Part shown: positions 44,302 to 52,943 of the stretch, one piece after another | How positions within the stretch are numbered: position 1 is the first letter of the stretch | How the letters are laid out: every line of letters starts with the position of its first letter | Assembly: GCA_050953405.1 (NCBI GenBank) | Contig: JBMNMP010000001.1 | Span: 992,001 to 1,056,000 of the forward strand | Source: RUG100 sp050953405 | Lineage (GTDB): Bacteria; Bacillota; Clostridia; Peptostreptococcales; Anaerovoracaceae | Length of the DNA: 64,000 nucleotides | Direction of reading: 5' to 3' | Notes under the pieces: generated by a model | Told to the model about the DNA's origin: nothing | Database searches by the model: none | What the model saw: only the letters and a program-made list of their open reading frames with translations | Program-made: the position numbers and the translations under genes

Positions 44302-45705
44302 ATGAGCACAGAAGTAACAATGGACAAAATCGTGGCTCTGGCAAAAGGCAGAGGATTCGTTTATCCCGGTTCGGAAATTTACGGTGGTCTGGCAAACACA
44401 TGGGACTACGGTCCGCTTGGTGTTGAATTCAAAAACAACATCAAAAAGGCCTGGTGGCAGAAGTTTGTACAGGAATCCAAGTATAATGTAGGATTGGATG
44501 CCGCCATATTGATGAACCCGAAGACCTGGGAAGCATCAGGTCATGTAGGAGGATTTGCGGATCCTCTTATTGATTGCAAAGCCTGCAAGGCTAGGTTCAG
44601 AGCCGACAAACTGATCGAGGATCACATGAAGGAGACAGGCGCTCCCGTGGAGACCGTCGACGGCTGGCCGAACGAAAAGCTGGAAGCTTATATCAGGGAC
44701 AATGGAGTCAAATGTCCTGAATGCGGTAAGAGCGATTTTACCTGCATCAGGCAGTTTAACCTCATGTTCAAGACCTTCCAGGGCGTTACCGAAGACAGTA
44801 AATCAGAAATATATCTCAGGCCGGAGACCGCGCAGGGTATATTTGTCAATTTCGCTAATGTACAGAGGACATCGAGAAAGAAGATCCCCTTTGGCATCGC
44901 GCAGATCGGCAAATCCTTCAGAAACGAGATCACTCCGGGAAACTTTACATTCAGGACCAGGGAATTCGAGCAGATGGAGCTGGAGTTCTTCTGCAAGCCG
45001 GGAACGGATCTGGAATGGCACAAGTACTGGAAAGAGCACTGTGTCAAGTTCCTCGAGAGCCTGGGAATGTCCAACGAAAATATGAGATTGAGAGATCACG
45101 GCGAGGAAGAACTCTCGCATTACAGCAACGCAACGACGGATATCGAGTATCTGTTCCCGTTCGGATGGGGCGAGCTGTGGGGAATCGCCGACAGGACCGA
45201 TTTCGATCTCAAGCAGCACATAGAGTATTCAGGACAGAAGATGGAGTACATCGATCCTGAGAGCCATGAAAGATATGTACCTTATTGTATAGAACCTTCA
45301 CTGGGAGCCGACAGAGTTGCTCTGGCGTTCCTCATCGAAGCTTACAATGAGGAGACCGTTGTTAACGGCAAGGGTAAGGAAGAAACGAGGACCGTGATGA
45401 AGTTCCATCCGGCCTTAGCGCCATACAAGGCGGCGATATTGCCACTGGCCAAGAAACTGGCCCCCATAGCTGAGCCAATCCATGAAGAATTGTCAAAGTA
45501 CTTCATGGTTGACTATGATACAGCCGGATCGATAGGAAAAAGATATAGGAGAGAGGACGAAATAGGGACGCCATTCTCGATCTGTGTTGATTTCGACACA
45601 GAAGAAGATCACTGCGTGACCATTCGCGATCGCGACACCATGGAACAAATCAGACTGCCAATCGACGAGGTAAGAAGTTATATTGAGGAAAAGCTTAGAT
45701 TTTAA
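44302..45705 (+). CDS. glyS: Glycyl-tRNA synthetase (dimeric alpha2 type)
   Basis: 467 residues, class II synthetase of the single-chain type (GRGFVYPGSEIYGGLANTWD, FNLMFKTFQG, RPETAQGIF, RNEITPGNFTFRTREFEQMELEFF, GWGELWGIADRTDFDL), with a C-terminal anticodon domain. Clostridia use either this form or the alpha2-beta2 form. No T-box leader is visible in the 17-base gap. Confidence 0.97.
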   Translation: MSTEVTMDKIVALAKGRGFVYPGSEIYGGLANTWDYGPLGVEFKNNIKKAWWQKFVQESKYNVGLDAAILMNPKTWEASGHVGGFADPLIDCKACKARFRADKLIEDHMKETGAPVETVDGWPNEKLEAYIRDNGVKCPECGKSDFTCIRQFNLMFKTFQGVTEDSKSEIYLRPETAQGIFVNFANVQRTSRKKIPFGIAQIGKSFRNEITPGNFTFRTREFEQMELEFFCKPGTDLEWHKYWKEHCVKFLESLGMSNENMRLRDHGEEELSHYSNATTDIEYLFPFGWGELWGIADRTDFDLKQHIEYSGQKMEYIDPESHERYVPYCIEPSLGADRVALAFLIEAYNEETVVNGKGKEETRTVMKFHPALAPYKAAILPLAKKLAPIAEPIHEELSKYFMVDYDTAGSIGKRYRREDEIGTPFSICVDFDTEEDHCVTIRDRDTMEQIRLPIDEVRSYIEEKLRF

Positions 45706-45718
45706 GGAGCTGATAAAC

Positions 45719-48340
45719 ATGGAAAAGTTTGTTTATTCTTTTAACGAAGGCTCGAAAGACATGAGGAGTCTTTTGGGCGGAAAAGGTGCAAACCTTGCCG
45801 AGATGACAAAGATCGGTCTGCCGGTGCCCTTCGGGTTCACGGTAACCACCGAAGCCTGCAATAAGTATTATGATGATGGTGAAAAGCTGAGCGATGATAT
45901 CGTAGACCAGATATTCGAGAAGCTCGATGAGCTGGAAACTGTATCCGGCAAAAAGTTCGGCAGCGCTGCTAATCCGCTGCTGGTATCGGTCAGGTCGGGT
46001 GCTGTATTCTCCATGCCGGGAATGATGGACACCATCCTGAACCTCGGTCTCAACGAAGAGACTGTCAAGGGACTGGCAAAACTGACTGAAAACGAGAGAT
46101 TCGCTTATGACAGCTACAGAAGATTCATCCAGATGTTTGGCGACGTTGTCATGGAGATACCGAAGACAAAGTTCGACAGGATATTCGATGGAAAGAAAGA
46201 AGAAAAAGGCTGTAAATACGATGTAGAACTGACCACTGAAGATCTTCAGGATATCATAGTGGACTACAAAAAGCAGGTAAAGGCGGAAATGGGCAGAGAC
46301 TTCCCGCAGGATCCCAAGGATCAGCTGATGGAAGCTGTCATGGCTGTCTTCCGTTCCTGGAACAACGAGAGGGCTATCCTCTACAGGAAGCTGAACAACA
46401 TCCCGGGTAATCTGGGTACTGCAGTAAACGTGCAGTCCATGGTATTCGGAAACATGGGAGATACTTCGGGTACCGGAGTTGCCTTCACAAGGAGCCCTTC
46501 CGATGGAACAAACGATATCTACGGCGAATTCCTGGTCAATGCCCAGGGCGAAGACGTAGTTGCCGGCATCAGGACTCCACAGCCGATCAAGGAAATGGCT
46601 GATGCCTTCCCTGAGGTTTACAAAGAATTCATCCGCATCGCTGATCTGCTGGAAAAGCACTATCACGATATGCAGGACATGGAATTTACAGTTGAAAGAA
46701 ACAAACTTTACATGCTGCAGACGAGAAACGGCAAGAGAACGGCTACTGCGGCGGTAAAGACCGCAGTCGATATGGTCGAAGAGGGACTGATCGACAAGGA
46801 GACAGCGATCACGAGGATCGAACCGGCTCAGGTCGACCAGCTGCTGCATCCCAAGTTCGATGAAGAAGCTCTCAAGAACGCAGTATCCATAGCCAAAGGG
46901 CTGCCGGCTTCACCGGGAGCCGCTGCCGGCAAGATCTATTTCAATGCTGCTGACGCTGTAGCGGCGTCTGAAAACGGAGAAAACTCCCTGCTGGTTAGAC
47001 TGGAGACTTCACCTGAGGACCTGGCTGGAATGGTGGCTGCAGAAGGTATCCTCACCGCCAGAGGCGGCAGGACTTCACATGCTGCTGTTGTAGCCAGAGG
47101 CATGGGTAAGTGCTGTGTATCCGGCTGCTCTGAGATCAAGGTAGATGAAGAGACCAAGACTCTGGTCATCGGAGAAGACACTTTCAGGGAAGGGGATTTC
47201 CTCTCACTGAACGGTACCACAGGAGACGTTTACAAGGGCGAGATCAAGACGGTACCGCCGACACTGTCCGGTGACTTTGGTACCATCATGAAGTGGGCTG
47301 ATGAGATCAGGGAGCTGAAGGTTAGGACCAACGCCGACAACCCCAGAGATGCCCAGCAGGCCGTTGACTTCGGAGCCGAGGGCATAGGTCTCTGCAGAAC
47401 GGAGCACATGTTCTTCGAAGATGAAAGGATCCCTGCGATCAGGAGAATGATCCTCGCTGACAATGTTGAGGAAAGAAGAGAAGCCCTTGCGGGACTGCTC
47501 CCGTACCAGAAGAGCGACTTTAAGGGCCTGTACGAAGTCATGGAGGAAAGACCGGTGACCATCAGACTGCTGGATCCGCCGCTCCACGAATTCGTACCGC
47601 ATACAGAAGAAGAGCAGAGAGAATTATCAAAGCAGTACAACATTCCTCTGGAAAAGATCCAGAAGAGAGTTGCCGAGCTGGAGGAATTCAACCCGATGCT
47701 GGGACACAGGGGCTGCCGTCTTGCGGTCACCTATCCTGAGATCGCTGAGATGCAGACCGATGCCATCATCATGGCGGCTGTGGAACTCAAAAAGGAAAAG
47801 GATATGGATATCCAGCCGGAGATCATGATCCCGCTGGTGGGCATGAAGTCAGAGCTGGCAGATGTCAAGAAAATAGTTGTGGATACAGCTGAAAAGATAT
47901 TTAAAAAAGAAGGGGTCACCATCCAGTACAAGGTTGGAACCATGATCGAGATCCCCAGAGCTGCTCTGACAGCCGATGAGATCGCGGAGGAAGCTGAATT
48001 CTTCTCCTTTGGAACGAACGACCTTACTCAGATGACCTTTGGCTTTTCGAGAGATGACACCGGCAAGATCATCAAGGAATACATGGACAAGGGCATCCTT
48101 GAAGAGGATCCATTCCAGACACTCGACCAGGAGGGTGTAGGACAGCTGGTGGAAATGGGCGTCAAGAAGGGACGCGCAACCAGACCGAACATCAAACTGG
48201 GAATCTGCGGCGAACACGGCGGCGATCCCAAGACCATCGATTATTGCCACAGGATCGGCCTCAACTACGTTTCCTGCTCTCCGTACAGAGTCCCCATTGC
48301 GAGACTGGCGGCAGCACAGGCAGTAGTCAATAACAAGTAA
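45719..48340 (+). CDS. ppdK: Pyruvate, phosphate dikinase
   Basis: 873 residues: N-terminal ATP-grasp domain (FNEGSKDMRSLLGGKGANLAEM), the phosphohistidine domain with catalytic H454 in GGRTSHAAVVARG, and the C-terminal PEP-binding barrel (GLCRTEHMF, ending at NYVSCSPYRVPIARLAAAQA with the catalytic Cys). It interconverts pyruvate + ATP + Pi and PEP + AMP + PPi. In anaerobes it serves glycolysis or gluconeogenesis from amino acids. AAGGAGC and the ATG at 45719 fix the start. Codon bias suggests high expression. A terminator follows. Confidence 0.97.
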   Translation: MEKFVYSFNEGSKDMRSLLGGKGANLAEMTKIGLPVPFGFTVTTEACNKYYDDGEKLSDDIVDQIFEKLDELETVSGKKFGSAANPLLVSVRSGAVFSMPGMMDTILNLGLNEETVKGLAKLTENERFAYDSYRRFIQMFGDVVMEIPKTKFDRIFDGKKEEKGCKYDVELTTEDLQDIIVDYKKQVKAEMGRDFPQDPKDQLMEAVMAVFRSWNNERAILYRKLNNIPGNLGTAVNVQSMVFGNMGDTSGTGVAFTRSPSDGTNDIYGEFLVNAQGEDVVAGIRTPQPIKEMADAFPEVYKEFIRIADLLEKHYHDMQDMEFTVERNKLYMLQTRNGKRTATAAVKTAVDMVEEGLIDKETAITRIEPAQVDQLLHPKFDEEALKNAVSIAKGLPASPGAAAGKIYFNAADAVAASENGENSLLVRLETSPEDLAGMVAAEGILTARGGRTSHAAVVARGMGKCCVSGCSEIKVDEETKTLVIGEDTFREGDFLSLNGTTGDVYKGEIKTVPPTLSGDFGTIMKWADEIRELKVRTNADNPRDAQQAVDFGAEGIGLCRTEHMFFEDERIPAIRRMILADNVEERREALAGLLPYQKSDFKGLYEVMEERPVTIRLLDPPLHEFVPHTEEEQRELSKQYNIPLEKIQKRVAELEEFNPMLGHRGCRLAVTYPEIAEMQTDAIIMAAVELKKEKDMDIQPEIMIPLVGMKSELADVKKIVVDTAEKIFKKEGVTIQYKVGTMIEIPRAALTADEIAEEAEFFSFGTNDLTQMTFGFSRDDTGKIIKEYMDKGILEEDPFQTLDQEGVGQLVEMGVKKGRATRPNIKLGICGEHGGDPKTIDYCHRIGLNYVSCSPYRVPIARLAAAQAVVNNK

Positions 48341-48385
48341 GCTGCAAGGCTGTTAACAGCTGATAACTAATATAGTTCATCTATA

Positions 48386-48424
48386 GGCAATTGCGCCATC
48401 ACGGTGGCGCAATTGCCGTTTTTT
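48386..48424 (+). terminator. Terminator after ppdK
   Basis: 13-bp perfect stem GGCAATTGCGCCA / TGGCGCAATTGCC with loop TCACGG, then GTTTTTT. Confidence 0.95.
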
Positions 48425-48440
48425 GTATGCTGAGAAGATA

Positions 48441-48469
48441 TTGACCGCTGCCAATAAATGGAATATAAT
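48441..48469 (+). promoter_or_regulatory. Promoter for the TadZ-like gene
   Basis: TTGACC (48441-48446), a 17-base spacer and TATAAT (48464-48469), directly after the ppdK terminator. Confidence 0.8.
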
Positions 48470-48519
48470 GGAAATACTAGTCAACTGAAAGCTGATGTTT
48501 TGCGGGAGGATCATGAAAT

Positions 48520-49518
48520 ATGAAGATAATGGTGAACATCGAACTCGAAGATGCCGAGCTGGCCGGGGCACTGGCGGCGGCGTTCAGCAGGCAGGAACGC
48601 TCTTTGTCGGCGTTTATCGGAGGCGAAAACGTTTTGACTGATATCTATCTCAAGGAATACGGCAGCGGCAGACAGAAGGACAGCGTATACCTCACTGACA
48701 ACGAGGCCGTGGCCGACTGGGACAACCATATTTATTATAAATACGGTAGTGTGAGGCGCCTGGCGGCCGGGATAATGGCCGCCTATGCGGAGTACAGCGG
48801 TGATCCCGTCCTGCCGCTGCCGGACGGCAGGATAGAAGTGGCGGGGTTTGCTTCTTCATCCGGGGGCACGGGCTGTACCACGGTTTCTCTGGGAGTGGCC
48901 CGGGAACTGACGCGCTTTTACGGCAGGAAAGTGCTCTATCTGCCGCTGAGCCCCTTCGCCGATGTCGCCGTTCATTTCGGGAATTCCGGTGAAGGTCACG
49001 GCCTCAAAAAATATCTCTATCATTTTTTGTCTGTTGAGGATCCGCGGCGCATAGCCATAGAAGATTTTCTGGTATGCGATGATTACGGTATCCTCACTTT
49101 CCGCCCGGAGCAGGGAAAGAACCCCCTGTCGGATGATCTCGGGAGCGATGTGTTCAGAGAATTTGTGGCCGCCCTGATGAAATCAGGCAGATTCGACGTG
49201 CTGATTTTCGATGCTGGATGCGGCGCCGGGGACATCGAGGCCGCAGCCCTTGGAATGTGCGACGGCATCGGCTGTATATGCGGCAGGAACGATGATGCAT
49301 TTGAGGCCTGGCTGCTGGACGGGAGCCGCAGTGTTTGCGGACAACTGCTGCGCATAAAGAACCGCTGCCGTGATGAAGAAGAGGAGGTGACTGCGGAGGA
49401 GAATACGATCGAGATCGCTGATGATCCCGCCGGAATCGGTGAGGGAATATCCCTGGATACTGATTTCGGGCTCGGGATCCGGGAACTAGTTCACAGGATG
49501 CCGTTTACATTCTCTTAA
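48520..49518 (+). CDS. ParA/MinD-superfamily protein resembling TadZ/CpaE, without P-loop lysine
   Basis: 332 residues. The first 100 residues are a response-regulator-like or unassigned domain (IELEDAELAGALAAAFS). Then comes a MinD/ParA-like core: VAGFASSSGGTGCTTVSLGVA, where the Walker A lysine is replaced by C119, LPLSPFADVAVHFG at the switch region, and VLIFDAGCGAGDIE as the Walker B equivalent. CpaE/TadZ proteins localise Tad pilus machinery and often have altered P-loops. The Tad locus 6 kb downstream has no tadZ, so this could be its missing piece, though it has its own promoter (inference). It may not hydrolyse ATP. GGGAGGA lies 10 bases before the ATG. Confidence 0.65.
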   Translation: MKIMVNIELEDAELAGALAAAFSRQERSLSAFIGGENVLTDIYLKEYGSGRQKDSVYLTDNEAVADWDNHIYYKYGSVRRLAAGIMAAYAEYSGDPVLPLPDGRIEVAGFASSSGGTGCTTVSLGVARELTRFYGRKVLYLPLSPFADVAVHFGNSGEGHGLKKYLYHFLSVEDPRRIAIEDFLVCDDYGILTFRPEQGKNPLSDDLGSDVFREFVAALMKSGRFDVLIFDAGCGAGDIEAAALGMCDGIGCICGRNDDAFEAWLLDGSRSVCGQLLRIKNRCRDEEEEVTAEENTIEIADDPAGIGEGISLDTDFGLGIRELVHRMPFTFS

Positions 49519-49531
49519 CATAGAATTTACA
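49504..49531 (+). promoter_or_regulatory. Pho box: three TTWACA repeats at 11-bp spacing
   Basis: TTTACA (49504-49509), TTAACA (49515-49520) and TTTACA (49526-49531), each separated by exactly 5 bases: the direct-repeat arrangement bound by Bacillus-type PhoP. It sits just upstream of the Na/Pi cotransporter gene, which is followed by phoP-phoR. Confidence 0.8.
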
Positions 49532-49543
49532 TGATGATGCTTT

Positions 49544-49572
49544 TTGGATGACTGAAATTCCCATACTATTAT
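49544..49572 (+). promoter_or_regulatory. Core promoter of the phosphate operon
   Basis: TTGGAT (49544-49549), a 17-base spacer and TATTAT (49567-49572). It lies 12 bases after the last PhoP repeat, a geometry suited to activation. Confidence 0.6.
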
Positions 49573-49616
49573 TTTGGATGGAATTTTTTTAAATAGAGAA
49601 TGTAGGGAAAGAAGTT

Positions 49617-51320
49617 ATGAATGAAGTTTTTCAGATAGTTACAACCTTGTTAGGAGGGCTGGCGCTCTTTATATTCGGCATGAATATGATGAGTGACGGT
49701 CTGCAGAAAGCAGCAGGCGACAAGATGCGCAAGCTGTTGGCGATGCTTACCAGGAACCCGGTCATGGGACTCGTGGCCGGCGCGGCGGTCACTTGCGTGA
49801 TACAGAGCTCATCAGCGACGACTGTCATGGTCATCGGTTTTGTCAGCGCGGGCCTGATGCAGCTGCCGCAGGCAATCAGCGTCATCCTGGGTGCCAATAT
49901 AGGTACTACGATCACAGCACAGCTGGTGGCATTCAAGCTGGGCGATTATGCATGGATAATATTATTCGTGGGATTTGTGATGTTCTTCTTCTTGAAGAAA
50001 CACGAAAAGATCGCACAGATCGGGCAGGTGATCTTCGCTTTCGGCATGTTGTTTGTGGGAATCAATATCATGGGGGACGTCATGAAGCCATTGGCGACCT
50101 CCCCCGTATTTACGGACATGATAATGCAGGTGCGCGATCTGCCGGGTCTCGGGGTCCTCGTGGGCGCGGGTATGACATTGATAATACAGAGCTCCTCGGC
50201 TACTATTGCGGTGCTCCAGAATGTTGCGGGCACGGCCGGACCTGACGGGATACACAGTATACTCGGCCTGCAGGGATCGATCCCGATCCTTTTCGGCGAT
50301 AACATTGGGACCACGATCACGGCAATGATCGCAGCTATAGGTGCCTCTATCAACGCCAAGAGGACTGCGGTGGCTCATGTGATCTTCAACGTCAGCGGAA
50401 CTTTGATCTTCATCTGGTTCATACCGTATATCGCAAAGCTGGTGCGCATGATATCGCCGCACGGCATCGAAGTGGATGTCATCGCGCGGCAAATAGCAAA
50501 TACGCATCTGCTCTTCAATGTGGCCAATGCACTGATCTGGCTGCCGCTGATCTGGCTGATGGTGATCATCGTCAAGAAGATAGTGCCCGGCGGTGATCAG
50601 GAACGTTCGCCGGAGGTGCCCCAGTATCTCGACGAACATGTGCTGGACAGACCGCTGTTCGCGCTGCGCCTTGCCAACAGCGAGCTTACACGTCTGGCGG
50701 GGTTTGCCAAAGAGATGGTCGTCGAGAGCAAAAAGGCGTTCCTCTCACAGGACAAAGCTGCGATACGAAATGTCCTGGAGAAGGAAGAGATAGTCAACAA
50801 ACTGCAGGACAGCATTGTGGCTTATCTGTCGGGCATTTTGAGAAGCGACGGAACTACCGAGGCACAGGCCGGGAGGGTCAGCCATTATATGCATGTGGCT
50901 GCCGATATCGAGCACATGGGTGATTACTGCACCAATATAGTAGAGCTGGCCGATGAAAAAATGAAAAATAATTATGAGTTCTCTGATCGGGCGATCGCAG
51001 AAATATATGAGTGCTTTGATCACGCTGCCAGGATGCTCAGCGATACGATCACGGTGCTGAGTACGGGCGACCAGCGGCTGGCGGGCATAGTAATGGAAGA
51101 AGAGGATGAGATGAACAAAATGGAAGAACGCCTCAGACACCAGCACATGCAGCGCCTCTACGACAACACGTGCTCTCCGGCTTTCACTGTCATTTATACG
51201 GATATTATCCACAATATAGAAAAGATAGGAGATTGCTGCACAAATATAGCAGAGGCAATGGACGATGATCAGAGTCAGGAAGAACTGCGGCCGCGGTTTG
51301 GCGATTTGGCGAAAGTGTGA
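49617..51320 (+). CDS. Na+/phosphate cotransporter with PhoU domains (NptA-like)
   Basis: 567 residues: two inverted Na/Pi transport repeats, each with the QSSSAT motif (CVIQSSSATTVM near residue 60; LIIQSSSATIAV near 190), about eight membrane helices in all, then two PhoU-like helical repeats (about 345-560; AADIEHMGDYC and IHNIEKIGDCC). It imports phosphate with sodium; the PhoU part probably senses or gates. A three-repeat Pho box precedes it and the PhoP-PhoR pair follows 12 bases on. Confidence 0.93.
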   Translation: MNEVFQIVTTLLGGLALFIFGMNMMSDGLQKAAGDKMRKLLAMLTRNPVMGLVAGAAVTCVIQSSSATTVMVIGFVSAGLMQLPQAISVILGANIGTTITAQLVAFKLGDYAWIILFVGFVMFFFLKKHEKIAQIGQVIFAFGMLFVGINIMGDVMKPLATSPVFTDMIMQVRDLPGLGVLVGAGMTLIIQSSSATIAVLQNVAGTAGPDGIHSILGLQGSIPILFGDNIGTTITAMIAAIGASINAKRTAVAHVIFNVSGTLIFIWFIPYIAKLVRMISPHGIEVDVIARQIANTHLLFNVANALIWLPLIWLMVIIVKKIVPGGDQERSPEVPQYLDEHVLDRPLFALRLANSELTRLAGFAKEMVVESKKAFLSQDKAAIRNVLEKEEIVNKLQDSIVAYLSGILRSDGTTEAQAGRVSHYMHVAADIEHMGDYCTNIVELADEKMKNNYEFSDRAIAEIYECFDHAARMLSDTITVLSTGDQRLAGIVMEEEDEMNKMEERLRHQHMQRLYDNTCSPAFTVIYTDIIHNIEKIGDCCTNIAEAMDDDQSQEELRPRFGDLAKV

Positions 51321-51332
51321 TAGAATACAAAT

Positions 51333-52016
51333 ATGAAAAAAATTCTGATCATTGAGGACGAACCCAGCATAAGAGAACTGGTGACATATAATCTCCAGGC
51401 CAACGGATACGAACCGCTCCAGGCTGAAGATGGCAACATGGGCATGGCTCTTATCTACAGTGAAAAGCCTGACCTGATTCTTTTGGATATCATGCTGCCG
51501 GGGAAAGACGGCTACGATATCTGCAAAGAGCTGCGGGCGGAAGGAAACAACACTCCCATCATCATGCTCACTGCAAAATCTGAGGAGATAGACAAGGTGC
51601 TGGGGCTGGAATTCGGAGCCGATGATTACATTTCCAAGCCGTTTGGTGTGCGGGAACTGATCGCCAGGATAAAGGCAGTACTCAGAAGGTATGAGGCCAC
51701 GAAGGGAAGCGCACAGCAGGAAGAGTCCATCATCGAGATCGGTGATCTTAAAATCAATTTTGACAGGCACGAGGTGACCGAAAAGGGCAAACCGGTGGAG
51801 CTGACTCTGAGAGAGTTCGAGCTGCTGGGCTTTCTGGCGAAGAACAAAGGACATGTATTCACCAGGGATGAACTGCTGGATAAAGTATGGGGCATTGATT
51901 ATGCAGGGGAGACCCGTACAGTCGATGTCCATGTTCGTTATTTAAGGAAAAAACTGCATGACAATGCGGAAAAATATATCGAAACAATCAGAGGAAAAGG
52001 TTACAAGATGAAATGA
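51333..52016 (+). CDS. phoP: Phosphate-regulon response regulator PhoP/PhoB
   Basis: 227 residues, OmpR/PhoB class: receiver domain with E8/D9, phosphoacceptor D52 (LLDIMLPGKDGYD) and the lysine in MLTAKSEE, then a winged helix (LTLREFELLGFLAKNKGHVFTRDELLDKVWG). Its location next to the phosphate transporter supports assignment to phosphate control. It overlaps the kinase gene by 4 bases. Confidence 0.9.
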   Translation: MKKILIIEDEPSIRELVTYNLQANGYEPLQAEDGNMGMALIYSEKPDLILLDIMLPGKDGYDICKELRAEGNNTPIIMLTAKSEEIDKVLGLEFGADDYISKPFGVRELIARIKAVLRRYEATKGSAQQEESIIEIGDLKINFDRHEVTEKGKPVELTLREFELLGFLAKNKGHVFTRDELLDKVWGIDYAGETRTVDVHVRYLRKKLHDNAEKYIETIRGKGYKMK

Positions 52017-52888
52017 AGATAATCGGTGCAGCAATTGCCATTGCAATGACGATACTGGATATCGCGACAGCTGTTCTTGTTGAGGACACGCAGCATCTGG
52101 CTGTCCTGCTCATAGTTATCAACGGCGCCTGTTCTCTGGCGCTGTATTTGTCTGTGATACGCCCGGTGCTGGCCATGAAGAGCAAAGCCGAGGCCGCCAT
52201 CGCAGAAAACGAACAGCTGGGAACCATGAGGACAGATTTTGTCGCCAATGTCACCCATGAATTAAAGACGCCGCTTACCTCTATTTCCGGCTTCATTGAA
52301 ACGTTGAAAGCCGGCGCTGTCGAGGACCCCAAGGTACGCACCAAGTTCCTCGACATCATGGAGATCGAAACGGCCAGGCTCAGTCGCCTTATCAACGACA
52401 TTCTCGTACTCTCAGACATAGAAAACGGCACTGAGGAAGTAAAGACGCGCATCGACGTGGTGAACGAGATCGAGAGCACCGTTGAATCCCTGAAGCCGAT
52501 AGCGGATAAAAAGGGTGTCACCATAATTACAGAAATACGCCACGGATTGCTGATAAGAGGCAGCAGCGACCGCTTCCGTCAGATGATACTCAACTTGCTG
52601 GAGAATGCGGTCAAATACTCCAATGACGGAGGAAGGGTATGGATAGACGGCTACCTCAAAGAGGGCAAGCCGGTGATCAGGGTCAAAGATGAGGGGATAG
52701 GCATTTCACAGGAAAATCTCGACCGCCTCTTCGAGCGCTTTTACAGGGTTGATAAATCGAGATCCCGCAAAGTGGGAGGCACCGGACTGGGACTTTCCAT
52801 AGTGAAACACATCGTATCTCTCTTCAACGCGGAAATCAAAGTGGAGAGCGAACTGGGAAAGGGTACATCCTTTTATATATACTTTTGA
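52013..52888 (+). CDS. phoR: Phosphate-regulon sensor kinase PhoR-like (short form)
   Basis: 291 residues, shorter than typical PhoR because it has no large extracytoplasmic or PAS domain. Two close membrane helices (about 3-23 and 28-48) lead straight into the HisKA segment NVTHELKTPLTSI with H82, then the ATPase domain (NLLENAVKYSNDGG, DEGIGISQENLDRLFERFYRVDKSRSRK split by family motifs, GGTGLGLSIVKHI). With so little exposed sensor, it probably reads phosphate status through the membrane transporter or its PhoU domains (inference). Confidence 0.9.
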   Translation: MKIIGAAIAIAMTILDIATAVLVEDTQHLAVLLIVINGACSLALYLSVIRPVLAMKSKAEAAIAENEQLGTMRTDFVANVTHELKTPLTSISGFIETLKAGAVEDPKVRTKFLDIMEIETARLSRLINDILVLSDIENGTEEVKTRIDVVNEIESTVESLKPIADKKGVTIITEIRHGLLIRGSSDRFRQMILNLLENAVKYSNDGGRVWIDGYLKEGKPVIRVKDEGIGISQENLDRLFERFYRVDKSRSRKVGGTGLGLSIVKHIVSLFNAEIKVESELGKGTSFYIYF

Positions 52889-52943
52889 GTGAACAGGCTG
52901 ACTGGTAGATAAGCTGACTGATGGATGAAACGGAGAAGAGCCT

